In this document: in pieces, positions 1-7,183 of the stretch | Layout of the letters: each line of letters begins with the position of its first letter | How positions within the stretch are numbered: position 1 is the stretch's first letter | Virus record (IMG/VR): IMGVR_UViG_3300001450_000401 | Coordinates: 1-21,338 of that record | Origin: a virus | DNA: 21,338 nt | Direction: 5' to 3' (one strand) | Made by a program: the position numbers and the translations under genes | Notes under the pieces: generated by a model | What the model was told of the DNA's origin: nothing | Seen by the model: only the letters and a program-made list of their open reading frames with translations | The model's database searches: none

Positions 1-2954
1 TACCACTTACAGGAGCAAGCAATACTGTAGGGGCAACCGCTTATTCAAACGCGGGACTAAGTACAGATTTCTTTACTACACTACCTTCTGAAATTCAAGC
101 ATACCTTTACTCGGCAGTAACACTAACTAATGGTGGGACACTACCAACACTTAATGCAGATATATTAAATTGGTTTGAAACTAGTTTATGTACTGTTGGT
201 GAAACTACTTCAGCGGGTACCGCATGTTTACCATTAGGTACAACATCTACAGCTTTTCCAAATGGAACAATATATCAATACGGTTGTGTACCGGCTTCAT
301 TTACAAATTCAGCAATGACCTACACACAAACATCTTTATCAGCAACTGGTAGTACCGTGGTGTACAATCAGTTAGGTTCTAATTGTGATTGTGCATTAAC
401 AGGTCAGTGTTACGAAAATGATGCATGGTATTATGGATTGTTTAAAGAGGTGGATACTGATTGTTGTAGTGGTACAACATATACCGGAGTATCCTATCAA
501 ATATACGCAGAAAACACATATGGTGGTACTGGTGGTGTAGCTACAGGTACTACAGCTGGAGGTACATTAGTATATTCAGGTAGTATGAGGATAGATTATG
601 TAAAATATACTAACGTACAAGCTTATAACGATTACGATGGTATGGTGGTTATGACCTTAAGGTCTAGAGGGACAAGTACTAAAGCTAGTGGTGGTCCTGT
701 TTATGAAGTAACCGGTAATACTGTTGGTTTTGATTGTAGTGGGGTTTATGCTAATGTTTTAGAAAATCCTTTTGCTCCATTTGGTATTAGTGCAACTACA
801 GCAGCTGGAAACATATACACTTTTAAAACTTCTATGAGTAATACATCACAAGATTACGTTTCTAGAGTATTTGGTAGGAACCCTTTTGATAAGAAAAAAG
901 AGGAGGTTCCTTTGTTCGTTGAAGAAGCCTACCCAATGTTACTAAGAGACGGATATAATAAAGGTAAAGTTAGAGGGTTACAATGTTGTTTAAATTATTT
1001 ACCATCAGCGAGAGCTCCTATTAACACTAACACAATTGCGTGGAGTATGCATGAGTGGGAAACACCTGAAACACCATGGGTAGTTTCAGAACTACAAGGT
1101 TCAGATGTTTATAGATTATTTAAATTTGTATCAATATCTGACGGTAACGTAGCCAACAGAGAAATAAAAATTTCAATAACAAATCTATCTTTTGAACGAG
1201 GTGAGTTTGATGTATTAATTAGAGATTTCTATGATACTGACTCATCACCTAATGTTTTAGAAAAATATACAAGATGTAGTATGGACCCTACTAAAGTATC
1301 TTTTATTGGTAGAAAAATAGGTACTTCTACAGGAGAATTCGAATTGAAATCTAAATATACTATGATATATCCTGGTGAAGGAGTTTTGGAAGGAACATAT
1401 ACAAGTTCATTACCTTGTGGTTTTGAAGGTTATAGATTTAGACAGTATGGTTCTTGTAGTGTAAACCCAAAAATTGTATACAAACGTAAGTACTATACAC
1501 CTGGTGAAGTTATATTTGACCCACCTTTCGGAGCTGGAACAACAAATAACAGAACTATAAGTGGTGGTGATAAATTAAGTAAGTGTTACCTAGGTGTGTC
1601 TGACAGTACAGGAGCGGGATATGACGCAGACTTCTTCGAACACAAAGGATATCAAGCACCAACAAACGTATGTACAACTACAACTGGTGATGTATGGCCA
1701 GTAATAACACAAGGATTCCATATGGATTCAGGAGCTACTGTAGTAATAGGTGGTCAGGCTGGATATTTAGAATGGTCTGGAACTACATTATCAGGTAAAC
1801 CGATATTTGTTGTTGGTGACGCTTCTTTTGATAAAGAACCTACTTTAAGTACAGACCCATATAAACCATTAAGAGCACGTAAATTTACATTAGCACCACA
1901 TGGTGGTTTCGATGGATGGGATATATATAGAAAGACAAGGTCTAACTCAGATGACTATAGAATGGGATTAACTGGGTTCTTAAATGGAGCGTGTTCATCA
2001 TTAGAATTTCCGACAGCTACAGGTGCTGGAACATTCAAAAAACTATCACAAACAGAAGCAAATACAGATTACTTCGCTTATTTGAGAGGTATTAATACAT
2101 TTAGTAATCCAGAAGCTGTAGATATTAATGTATTTACAACACCAGGTATAGATTATGTAGATAATTTAGGGTTAGTAAACTCAGCTATAGATATGGTGGA
2201 AACAGACAGAGCCGATTCGTTATATGTTGTTACAACACCAGATTACAATATGTTTGTACCAGAATCAACAAACCCTGCAAATGTAATTACACCAGAAGAA
2301 GCTGTGGATAATGTAGAGGACTCGTTAATAGATTCTAACTATACTGCAACTTACTATCCGTGGATTCAAATAAGAGACGCTGCAAATAATAAACAAATAT
2401 TCATACCACCAACATCAGAGGTAATGAGGAATATAGCTTTAACAGATAATGTAGCTTTCCCTTGGTTCGCTTCAGCTGGTTACACTAGAGGTGTTGTAAA
2501 CGCAACTAAGGCTAGAAAGAAATTAACTCTAGATGAAAGAGACACACTATATGTAGCAAGAATAAACCCTATAGCGACATTTAGTGATGTTGGTCCTATA
2601 ATTTGGGGTAATAAAACCTTACAGGTTAGGGAGTCTGCGTTAGATAGAATTAATGTTAGAAGATTGTTATTACAAACTAGAAAATTAATTTCAGCTGTCG
2701 CGGTAAGATTAATATTTGAACAAAATGATGATATCGTTAGACAACAGTTTTTAGACTTAGTTAATCCTATATTAGATTCTATTAGAAGAGATAGAGGTTT
2801 AACTGACTTTAGAGTGGTACTATCTAACGACCCTGAAGAAATAGATAGAAATGAAATGAATGGTAAAATTTACATTAAACCTACAAGAGCTTTAGAATAC
2901 ATATTCGTTGAATTCTTGATAACACCTACTGGGGCATCTTTTGAGGATGTATAG
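1..2954 (+). CDS. Contractile tail sheath protein (T4 gp18-like), 5'-truncated by window edge
   Basis: This gene encodes the tail sheath subunit, which polymerises around the tail tube and contracts to drive it into the host. The frame is open from base 3, so the ATG at 315 is internal and the true start lies before the window. About 983 residues are visible, already far more than the 659 of T4 gp18. The last 300 or so residues carry the classical sheath core: PWFASAGYTRG, RINPI, WGNKTLQ, a DRINVRRLL stretch and FEQNDD, then DFRVVLSND and IKPTRALEYIFVEF. A middle part has the sheath-like FDVLIRDFYDTDSSPNVLE stretch. The N-terminal two thirds is rich in Gly, Thr and Ser and holds all 17 visible cysteines, including CDC, DCC and QCC clusters; the C-terminal core has none. 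It ends in TAG directly before a late-promoter-like box. Sheath identity is secure; the role of the extra domains is unknown. Confidence 0.93.
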   Translation, partial: PLTGASNTVGATAYSNAGLSTDFFTTLPSEIQAYLYSAVTLTNGGTLPTLNADILNWFETSLCTVGETTSAGTACLPLGTTSTAFPNGTIYQYGCVPASFTNSAMTYTQTSLSATGSTVVYNQLGSNCDCALTGQCYENDAWYYGLFKEVDTDCCSGTTYTGVSYQIYAENTYGGTGGVATGTTAGGTLVYSGSMRIDYVKYTNVQAYNDYDGMVVMTLRSRGTSTKASGGPVYEVTGNTVGFDCSGVYANVLENPFAPFGISATTAAGNIYTFKTSMSNTSQDYVSRVFGRNPFDKKKEEVPLFVEEAYPMLLRDGYNKGKVRGLQCCLNYLPSARAPINTNTIAWSMHEWETPETPWVVSELQGSDVYRLFKFVSISDGNVANREIKISITNLSFERGEFDVLIRDFYDTDSSPNVLEKYTRCSMDPTKVSFIGRKIGTSTGEFELKSKYTMIYPGEGVLEGTYTSSLPCGFEGYRFRQYGSCSVNPKIVYKRKYYTPGEVIFDPPFGAGTTNNRTISGGDKLSKCYLGVSDSTGAGYDADFFEHKGYQAPTNVCTTTTGDVWPVITQGFHMDSGATVVIGGQAGYLEWSGTTLSGKPIFVVGDASFDKEPTLSTDPYKPLRARKFTLAPHGGFDGWDIYRKTRSNSDDYRMGLTGFLNGACSSLEFPTATGAGTFKKLSQTEANTDYFAYLRGINTFSNPEAVDINVFTTPGIDYVDNLGLVNSAIDMVETDRADSLYVVTTPDYNMFVPESTNPANVITPEEAVDNVEDSLIDSNYTATYYPWIQIRDAANNKQIFIPPTSEVMRNIALTDNVAFPWFASAGYTRGVVNATKARKKLTLDERDTLYVARINPIATFSDVGPIIWGNKTLQVRESALDRINVRRLLLQTRKLISAVAVRLIFEQNDDIVRQQFLDLVNPILDSIRRDRGLTDFRVVLSNDPEEIDRNEMNGKIYIKPTRALEYIFVEFLITPTGASFEDV

Positions 2955-2965
2955 TATTTATAATA
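2955..2965 (+). promoter_or_regulatory. Putative late promoter box (TATTTATAATA)
   Basis: The box begins at the base after the sheath stop codon and lies 21 bases before the ATG at 2976. It matches the motif repeated upstream of six other genes here and resembles the T4 late consensus TATAAATA. The promoter role is inferred. Confidence 0.55.
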
Positions 2966-2975
2966 AAATAAAAAT

Positions 2976-3872
2976 ATGAAATTTAGTATAAAAACATTAA
3001 GAGAGAGTTTGGAACAACCGAAATCGGGCAAAAAAGTATTTACGAAAGGTAAAAAACAAAATGTTATTCTTAGTGAAGAACAATTAGATAGACTTATATC
3101 TACTGTAAATGACGATAAACCGTTAGACGTTAATAAAACTATTATTGAAGCATATCGCCATATTAGAATAGCAATTATTAATGAGGGATTAAATTTAGAT
3201 AAAGAGATGTACAATTATACTAATTATACTGGCTATTTATCAGAACAAGGTCAATACAATAGAGACCCTGGTTTAGCAGCCGCGGAGGGTGTTGAGAATG
3301 TGATTAATGGCATAAAGAAAGCTTATGGCATGATTAAAGATAGTGATACTAGAAAAAAGTTAGCTAATTCTATCACTAAATTAAGTAATTTTATGAGTAT
3401 AAGTGCTGAATTAATAGGTTCAGGTGCATCACAGAGAGCACCAAGGAGTTATGATATGGTTTCTGATGAGTTACCTTACCCAGAATTAGACTCGGATTCA
3501 GAACTAGAAGAAATTGCAAAAGGTGACTACCAACTAACTAAAGAAGACGCGAAACCTGACTTTTTAGACCTAGATGGTGATGGTGATAAGAAAGAATCTA
3601 TGAAAAAAGCGTCTAAGGAGGTTAAAGAAGATTCTGGACACGATGAAGCTATGAATTATGGTAAAGATGAGGGTCATGACGATAAAGAGCTTTACGATTT
3701 AAAACATGGTGGTGGAAGTGAAGACCATATAGATGACCTAGAAGATGATATGCATTATGACCATATCCACGATTCTAAGAAGATAGAAGAATCACAAAAA
3801 GAAAAAGAAATGTTGATTCAAGAAGATATTAAGAGAATGAAACAAGTAATCAACCCAATACCAAAAATATAA
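2976..3872 (+). CDS. Acidic hypothetical protein with EF-hand-like Ca2+-binding loop
   Basis: This is a 298-residue protein of unknown function. It starts with a basic segment (KSGKKVFTKGKKQ) and the short helix ILSEEQLDRLI, which resembles N-terminal segments of two other genes here. Residues 198-209 read DLDGDGDKKESM, an EF-hand/dockerin-type loop with acidic residues at positions 1, 3, 5 and 7. Loops of this kind occur in small acidic proteins of marine T4-like phages (recalled, not searched). Residues from about 215 to 275 are very rich in Asp, Glu, His and Lys (GHDD, DDMHYDHIHD), suggesting metal binding or disorder. No signal peptide or membrane segment is visible. Its place just after the sheath, with its own late-promoter box and a terminator behind it, suggests a late virion or assembly protein. 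It could be a scaffold or minor structural component; I cannot decide. Confidence 0.85.
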   Translation: MKFSIKTLRESLEQPKSGKKVFTKGKKQNVILSEEQLDRLISTVNDDKPLDVNKTIIEAYRHIRIAIINEGLNLDKEMYNYTNYTGYLSEQGQYNRDPGLAAAEGVENVINGIKKAYGMIKDSDTRKKLANSITKLSNFMSISAELIGSGASQRAPRSYDMVSDELPYPELDSDSELEEIAKGDYQLTKEDAKPDFLDLDGDGDKKESMKKASKEVKEDSGHDEAMNYGKDEGHDDKELYDLKHGGGSEDHIDDLEDDMHYDHIHDSKKIEESQKEKEMLIQEDIKRMKQVINPIPKI

Positions 3873-3888
3873 AACACTTTATTAATAG

Positions 3889-3915
3889 AAAAAGGTCCTT
3901 TCGGACCTTTTTTTT
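3889..3915. terminator. Bidirectional intrinsic terminator
   Basis: The inverted repeat AAAAAGGTCC / GGACCTTTTT has a TTTC loop. An A-run leads in and eight T residues end it on the + strand, so it can terminate both the forward gene ending at 3872 and the reverse gene whose stop codon (3914-3916) lies in the T-run. Confidence 0.9.
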
Positions 3916-4147
3916 ATTTCACTAATTTACCACCATTTAGGATTAGTAAGATAAAAATCATAGGAGCTAAAAAAGGAGCTTTTAATATATGGGTTATAAC
4001 ATAAAGTATGTACCATTTAGATGATGGAGAATCCCCCCTTCTTCTTTCGAACTTCAAATAGGAATCACGAACACTATCTTCATTTAGTGTTAGAAAAATA
4101 AACATGAGTATTTGGGAAATTATTAAGTAGGAAAGTATTGGTATCAT
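3914..4147 (-). CDS. Small two-helix membrane protein
   Basis: This reverse-strand gene encodes 77 residues with two hydrophobic segments, at about residues 2-21 (PILSYLIISQILMFIFLTL) and 45-71 (ILYVITHILKAPFLAPMIF). They flank a charged middle (KFERRRGDSPSSK), so an inner-membrane hairpin is expected. The ATG at 4147 has no Shine-Dalgarno sequence. It lies 61 bases downstream of the lipoprotein gene on the same strand, probably in one transcript, and its stop codon is inside the shared terminator. Size and topology would fit a holin, an antiholin or a superinfection-exclusion partner of the lipoprotein, but nothing in the sequence chooses among these. It could also be a spurious ORF, though the two clean helices and the terminator at its end argue for a real gene. 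Confidence 0.62.
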   Translation of the reverse strand: MIPILSYLIISQILMFIFLTLNEDSVRDSYLKFERRRGDSPSSKWYILYVITHILKAPFLAPMIFILLILNGGKLVK

Positions 4148-4170
4148 TTTTTTATTATTTTAGTTTGTTG

Positions 4171-4190
4171 ACCGTATATTAGTATACGGT
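4171..4190. repeat. Perfect 8-bp inverted repeat between the two reverse-strand genes
   Basis: ACCGTATA and TATACGGT flank a TTAG loop. The repeat lies in the 61-base gap between the lipoprotein and membrane-protein genes and is not followed by a clean T-run on either strand. It could be an operator, an attenuator or an mRNA-processing hairpin. Confidence 0.5.
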
Positions 4191-4208
4191 TAATTTATTT
4201 AAAGGTTA

Positions 4209-4781
4209 CTATAACTGTACGAATTTTAGTTTTGAGTGGTATCGGAAATTATACCCATTTATGTTTTCATACGACTCTTGTACATAAATATTAATAATCT
4301 TATTATCTTCATCTAATACTTCGTACTGTATAGGTCTAGAAGACCCACCAAGCAATAAATAACTACCGGTTATAGTTTCTGTCACCGTAAGATTATTTTC
4401 GGTCACATTTAGACCATACGTATATGTAGAATCATAATTCACCATGAACTCACCCACACCAGGTACGTTTTCCGGAAAAGATAAAGTCCAGACAGTACGG
4501 TGCTTGTCCAGGTCCTCAAATAGGTACATAGAACCACCATACCTAAGACTACCTTTAGGGCCATTAATAAAATGAGATATTTCGTAACTATCGTTAATAT
4601 CCAAATTCTCCATGTACATGGTTCCATCCACCAATAACCAATCACCCTCAATAAAGTCAAGTTGGTTATCTATTACTACACCCTGAGTTGTTGGATAATT
4701 GTTATCACACTCTATTAGTGGGTATTCTTTTTCACAAGAACATAAAATTAAAAGTAGTAATAGATAGTATAGGTTTTTCAT
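4209..4781 (-). CDS. Predicted lipoprotein, lipocalin-like, probable phage moron
   Basis: This gene encodes a 190-residue secreted lipoprotein on the strand opposite to the tail genes. The ATG at 4781 was chosen over one 27 bases upstream because it gives a compact signal peptide: MKN, a Leu/Ile-rich core, and lipobox L13-C14-S15-C16. Cys16 is the likely lipidated residue. The mature end begins Cys-Glu-Lys-Glu, weakly like the acidic surface-export signals known for Bacteroidota lipoproteins. The rest is beta-rich with no repeats. A GDWLLVDGTMYMEN segment near the start resembles the Gly-x-Trp of lipocalin-like lipoproteins. A host-type promoter match lies just upstream, and the gene sits inside an otherwise forward structural operon. 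This suggests a cargo gene acting at the host envelope, for example in superinfection exclusion; that role is inference. An outer-membrane spanin is possible but the protein is long and beta-rich for one. Confidence 0.8.
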   Translation of the reverse strand: MKNLYYLLLLLILCSCEKEYPLIECDNNYPTTQGVVIDNQLDFIEGDWLLVDGTMYMENLDINDSYEISHFINGPKGSLRYGGSMYLFEDLDKHRTVWTLSFPENVPGVGEFMVNYDSTYTYGLNVTENNLTVTETITGSYLLLGGSSRPIQYEVLDEDNKIINIYVQESYENINGYNFRYHSKLKFVQL

Positions 4782-4785
4782 ACTA

Positions 4786-4817
4786 CAAAGATAATAAATA
4801 AAAATCAATAAACCAAA
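4786..4817 (-). promoter_or_regulatory. Bacteroidota-type promoter match for the lipoprotein gene
   Basis: Read on the reverse strand, TTTG (4817-4814) is followed after 20 bases by TATCTTTG (4793-4786), matching the Bacteroidota primary sigma pattern TTTG / TAnnTTTG. The -7 box ends four bases before the ATG at 4781, so the transcript would be nearly leaderless. It is a match by eye only. Confidence 0.5.
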
Positions 4818-4831
4818 CTAATTTGTGGTTA

Positions 4832-4842
4832 TATTTATATTA
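4832..4842. promoter_or_regulatory. Putative late promoter box between divergent genes
   Basis: TATTTATATTA lies two bases before the ATG at 4844. Its first eight bases read TATAAATA on the reverse strand, an exact T4-type late box 51 bases before the reverse lipoprotein start. Its direction of action cannot be decided. For the forward gene the transcript would be almost leaderless. Confidence 0.42.
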
Positions 4843-4843
4843 T

Positions 4844-5695
4844 ATGCCACAAGAAATTATTATAACCAAAGAACAATTAAAAAAGGTGGGAGGTCTATTG
4901 AAAGAAAATAACAATATTCGAGCTTACAGTTTTGATTGGGATGACAACATCCTTAAAATGCCTACAACAATTAAGATGTTGAAAAAAACTAATGATGGTT
5001 GGGAACCTATAGAGGTGAGTACAGAGGAGTTTGCCTTAATTAGGGACGATAAAGATTATAAGTTATCCGACGGAGCTTTCGATAATTTTATAAATGAAGA
5101 GTCTTTTTTAGTTGACTTAGAGAAGGCCCTTAATACCGGAGCATTCGCACCATCGTTCGATAAATTTAAAGAGGCTTTAATATACGCTAACCCAATATCT
5201 ATAATTACAGCAAGAGGACACGACCCAAGGGTATTACGAAGAGGGATGGATTTAGTAATCTCTAATACCTTTACTGAGGGTGAGTTAAGTGAAATGTTAG
5301 ATAACATACAAAAATCATATCCAGAGTTAGGTGGCGAGTTACCAGAAGAGGTATTAAAAAATTATTTAGACTCGCAGGAATACCACACCGTAACATCAAA
5401 GATATTTACAGATAAGTTTGGTTTAGATAGTGGTTCGGCCGCAAATCCAGAGGAAAATAAAAAAATAGCTTTAAGAGACTACGTAACCAAAATTGTCGCC
5501 CAAGTAGGTAAATTGGTTAGTAGTGAGAAGACTAAACTATCTGTAGGTTTTAGTGATGATGATTTAGGTAATATAAATTCCATAATCCCTTTTATACGAG
5601 AGGTATTACAATTAGAATTTCCGGATGTTGATTTTGTGGTTTACGACACTTCTGAGGGTGGAATGAATAAAATACTATTAAAACAGGTAAAGTAA
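4844..5695 (+). CDS. HAD-superfamily phosphatase-like protein
   Basis: This is a 283-residue protein with the HAD-fold signature. Motif I is DWDDN at residues 31-35 (D31 the expected nucleophile, D33 the general acid/base). Motif II is ITARGHD with T122. Motif IV is FSDDDLGN with D238-D240, expected to bind Mg2+. The motif III lysine is not obvious. The N-terminus (EIIITKEQLKKV) is a short helix before the catalytic domain. I chose the ATG at 4844 over the in-frame TTG at 4823, which overlaps the promoter region. HAD enzymes hydrolyse phosphate esters; the substrate here is unknown. It sits between the reverse-strand cassette and the tail tube, an unusual place for an enzyme. A nucleotide or nucleic-acid 3'-phosphatase (as in T4 PseT) or a phosphatase of virion proteins are both possible. 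The family call is firm; the role is open. Confidence 0.82.
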   Translation: MPQEIIITKEQLKKVGGLLKENNNIRAYSFDWDDNILKMPTTIKMLKKTNDGWEPIEVSTEEFALIRDDKDYKLSDGAFDNFINEESFLVDLEKALNTGAFAPSFDKFKEALIYANPISIITARGHDPRVLRRGMDLVISNTFTEGELSEMLDNIQKSYPELGGELPEEVLKNYLDSQEYHTVTSKIFTDKFGLDSGSAANPEENKKIALRDYVTKIVAQVGKLVSSEKTKLSVGFSDDDLGNINSIIPFIREVLQLEFPDVDFVVYDTSEGGMNKILLKQVK

Positions 5696-5716
5696 AATTT
5701 TTTTTCATTCCTGATA

Positions 5717-5724
5717 TATTTATA
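5717..5724 (+). promoter_or_regulatory. Putative late promoter box upstream of tail tube
   Basis: TATTTATA lies 45 bases before the tail tube ATG, after the HAD gene and a T-rich run. The leader between them is almost all A. It is the same box as upstream of other late genes here. Confidence 0.5.
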
Positions 5725-5761
5725 GATATAATAAAAAAGTAAAAACAAAAATTAAAAAAAC

Positions 5762-6250
5762 ATGGCTGACTTATTAATGAAAATGCCTATACCCTACGAA
5801 CCAAAGAAAAAGAATAGGTTTATTCTTAGATTTGATTCTTCATTAGGCATTAATGAATGGTACGTAGAGAGTACTAGTAGACCAAACATAACTATAAATG
5901 CGGTAGAGGTACCATTTCTAAATACATCTACTTATGTAGCTGGAAGATTTACGTGGAATACCATTAACGTTACATTTAGAGACCCTATAGGACCTTCAGC
6001 TTCTCAAGCATTAATGGAATGGGTAAGACTACATTCAGAGTCTGTGACTGGTAGAATGGGTTACGCTGCTGGGTATAAGAAAAATATAGATTTAGAGATG
6101 TTAGACCCTACAGGTGTAGTGGTAGAAAAATGGATACTACAAGGAACATTTCTAACTGATGTTAATTTTGGGGATTTGGGTTATAGTGATGAGGGGTTAG
6201 CAACAATCACAGCTACATTAAGACCTGACCGTTGTATATTAGTTTATTAA
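5762..6250 (+). CDS. Tail tube protein (T4 gp19-like)
   Basis: This gene encodes the inner tail tube subunit, which stacks as hexameric rings along the tape measure inside the sheath. Its 162 residues almost equal T4 gp19 (163). Matching features are the N-terminal PYEPKKKNRFILRF strand, the SRPNITINAVEVPFLNTS segment, the FTWNTINVTFRDPIGPSAS loop and the end LQGTFLTDVNFGDLGYSDE. The start at 5762 follows an A-rich leader without a Shine-Dalgarno sequence. The hairpin just downstream separates it from the chaperone gene, which would let this highly expressed subunit be made in excess over the low-copy proteins that follow. Confidence 0.92.
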   Translation: MADLLMKMPIPYEPKKKNRFILRFDSSLGINEWYVESTSRPNITINAVEVPFLNTSTYVAGRFTWNTINVTFRDPIGPSASQALMEWVRLHSESVTGRMGYAAGYKKNIDLEMLDPTGVVVEKWILQGTFLTDVNFGDLGYSDEGLATITATLRPDRCILVY

Positions 6251-6271
6251 ACTAATATTACATATAGAAAC

Positions 6272-6301
6272 AATAATAAAGTCGTGAGGCTTTATTATTT
6301 T
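6272..6301 (+). terminator. Hairpin terminator after tail tube gene
   Basis: AATAATAAAG pairs with CTTTATTATT; a T-G and a C-G pair inside extend the stem around a GTGA (GNRA-type) loop. Only four T residues follow, so it may be a partial terminator or an mRNA-stabilising 3' end for the abundant tube message. Confidence 0.7.
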
Positions 6302-6376
6302 GCTTTAAATCTATTGACTTTATTATAACTTATGTGGAAGCTTAATGCTGTAATAGCTAAATTAATAAGTTTAGTT

Positions 6377-6384
6377 TATAAATA
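6377..6384 (+). promoter_or_regulatory. Putative late promoter box (TATAAATA)
   Basis: An exact T4-type TATAAATA lies 53 bases before the ATG at 6437, in the largest intergenic gap of the window (6251-6436). A 14-bp palindrome, ATATAAGCTTATAT (6387-6400), follows three bases after it and would lie near the transcript start. Confidence 0.55.
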
Positions 6385-6386
6385 AA

Positions 6387-6400
6387 ATATAAGCTTATAT
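6387..6400. repeat. 14-bp perfect palindrome at the putative transcript start
   Basis: ATATAAGCTTATAT is self-complementary and sits directly downstream of the TATAAATA box. It could bind a dimeric regulator or be a chance AT-rich palindrome; its function is unknown. Confidence 0.35.
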
Positions 6401-6436
6401 ATTTACAAATACAATAATTATATTAAATTATAGATA

Positions 6437-7183
6437 ATGCAAGAGCAATTCGACACAATCCTTCCTTACGACATGGTTACCCTACCATCACAAGGTATTT
6501 TTTACAGTAATAACAAAAAGACTGTAAAAGTTACTTATTTAAATGCTTCTGACGAAAATTTATTAGCTTCACCATCGTTACAAAATAATGGTGAATTAGT
6601 TAATACTTTATTAGATAGAAAAATACTAGATAAAGACATTGCGGTTACTGATATGCCTGAGTGTGATAAAGAGGCAATATTAGTGTTTTTACGTAATACA
6701 GCTTTCGGTTCAGATTATACAGTAAAACTTACGGACCCAAAAACCAAAGAAGAATTTGAAACAACTATTGACCTATCTACCTTAAGGACTAATGATGTTG
6801 GTGTTGAACTAGATGAAAATAATGAATTTGACCACTACTTAGAAATGTCTAAGAAGAAAGTTAAATTAACATTCCTTACACCAAAGGATGAAAGAGAACT
6901 GAGAGATATAGACAGTAAGAACCAAAAAACCCCAATCAACCCATATATGACCAAACAATTGGAAAAGATGATTAAAGAAATAGATGGGAATAGGGACCCT
7001 ATGACAATACACCAATTTATACAGACTATGCCAATTAGAGACGCACAGAACATTAGAAAATCTATAAAGGATAATGTACCGACATTAGACCTAAATGTAG
7101 ATGTTATGACACCTTCTAATGACGTAGCTACCGTTAGAATTTCATTCGGTATTGAATTTTTTCGTCCTTTCTACGGCATATAG
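6437..7183 (+). CDS. Baseplate hub / tail assembly chaperone (T4 gp26/gp51-like), zero-frame product
   Basis: This gene encodes a 248-residue protein resembling the T4 gp26/gp51 baseplate-hub family. Recognisable parts are MVTLPSQGIFY near the N-terminus, KVTYLNASDENLLASPSL, the ELVNTLLDRKI helix and AILVFLRNTAFGSDYTV. A charged region, KVKLTFLTPKDERELRDI, follows. These proteins act in hub and tail assembly and are not expected to be major virion parts. Its position between tube and tape measure is the classical place of tail assembly chaperones, which in many phages are made in a short form and a frameshifted long form. The zero frame ends FFRPFYGI-TAG, and a compatible domain continues in the +1 frame. 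The start has no Shine-Dalgarno sequence. Confidence 0.82.
   Translation: MQEQFDTILPYDMVTLPSQGIFYSNNKKTVKVTYLNASDENLLASPSLQNNGELVNTLLDRKILDKDIAVTDMPECDKEAILVFLRNTAFGSDYTVKLTDPKTKEEFETTIDLSTLRTNDVGVELDENNEFDHYLEMSKKKVKLTFLTPKDERELRDIDSKNQKTPINPYMTKQLEKMIKEIDGNRDPMTIHQFIQTMPIRDAQNIRKSIKDNVPTLDLNVDVMTPSNDVATVRISFGIEFFRPFYGI

Noticed and set aside
315-317. ATG as the start of the sheath gene
   Set aside because: The same frame is open back to base 3 with sheath-like composition, so this ATG is internal and the gene is cut by the window edge.
4782-4808. Upstream ATG for the lipoprotein
   Set aside because: It would add nine mostly hydrophobic residues before the Lys of a compact lipoprotein signal and would overlap the host-type -7 box.
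4823-4843. TTG start extending the HAD protein by seven residues
   Set aside because: It would begin upstream of the TATTTATA box; the ATG at 4844 fits the HAD N-terminus and spacing better.
5696-5712. T-rich run after the HAD gene as a terminator
   Set aside because: Eight or more T residues are present but no stem precedes them, so an intrinsic terminator is not supported.
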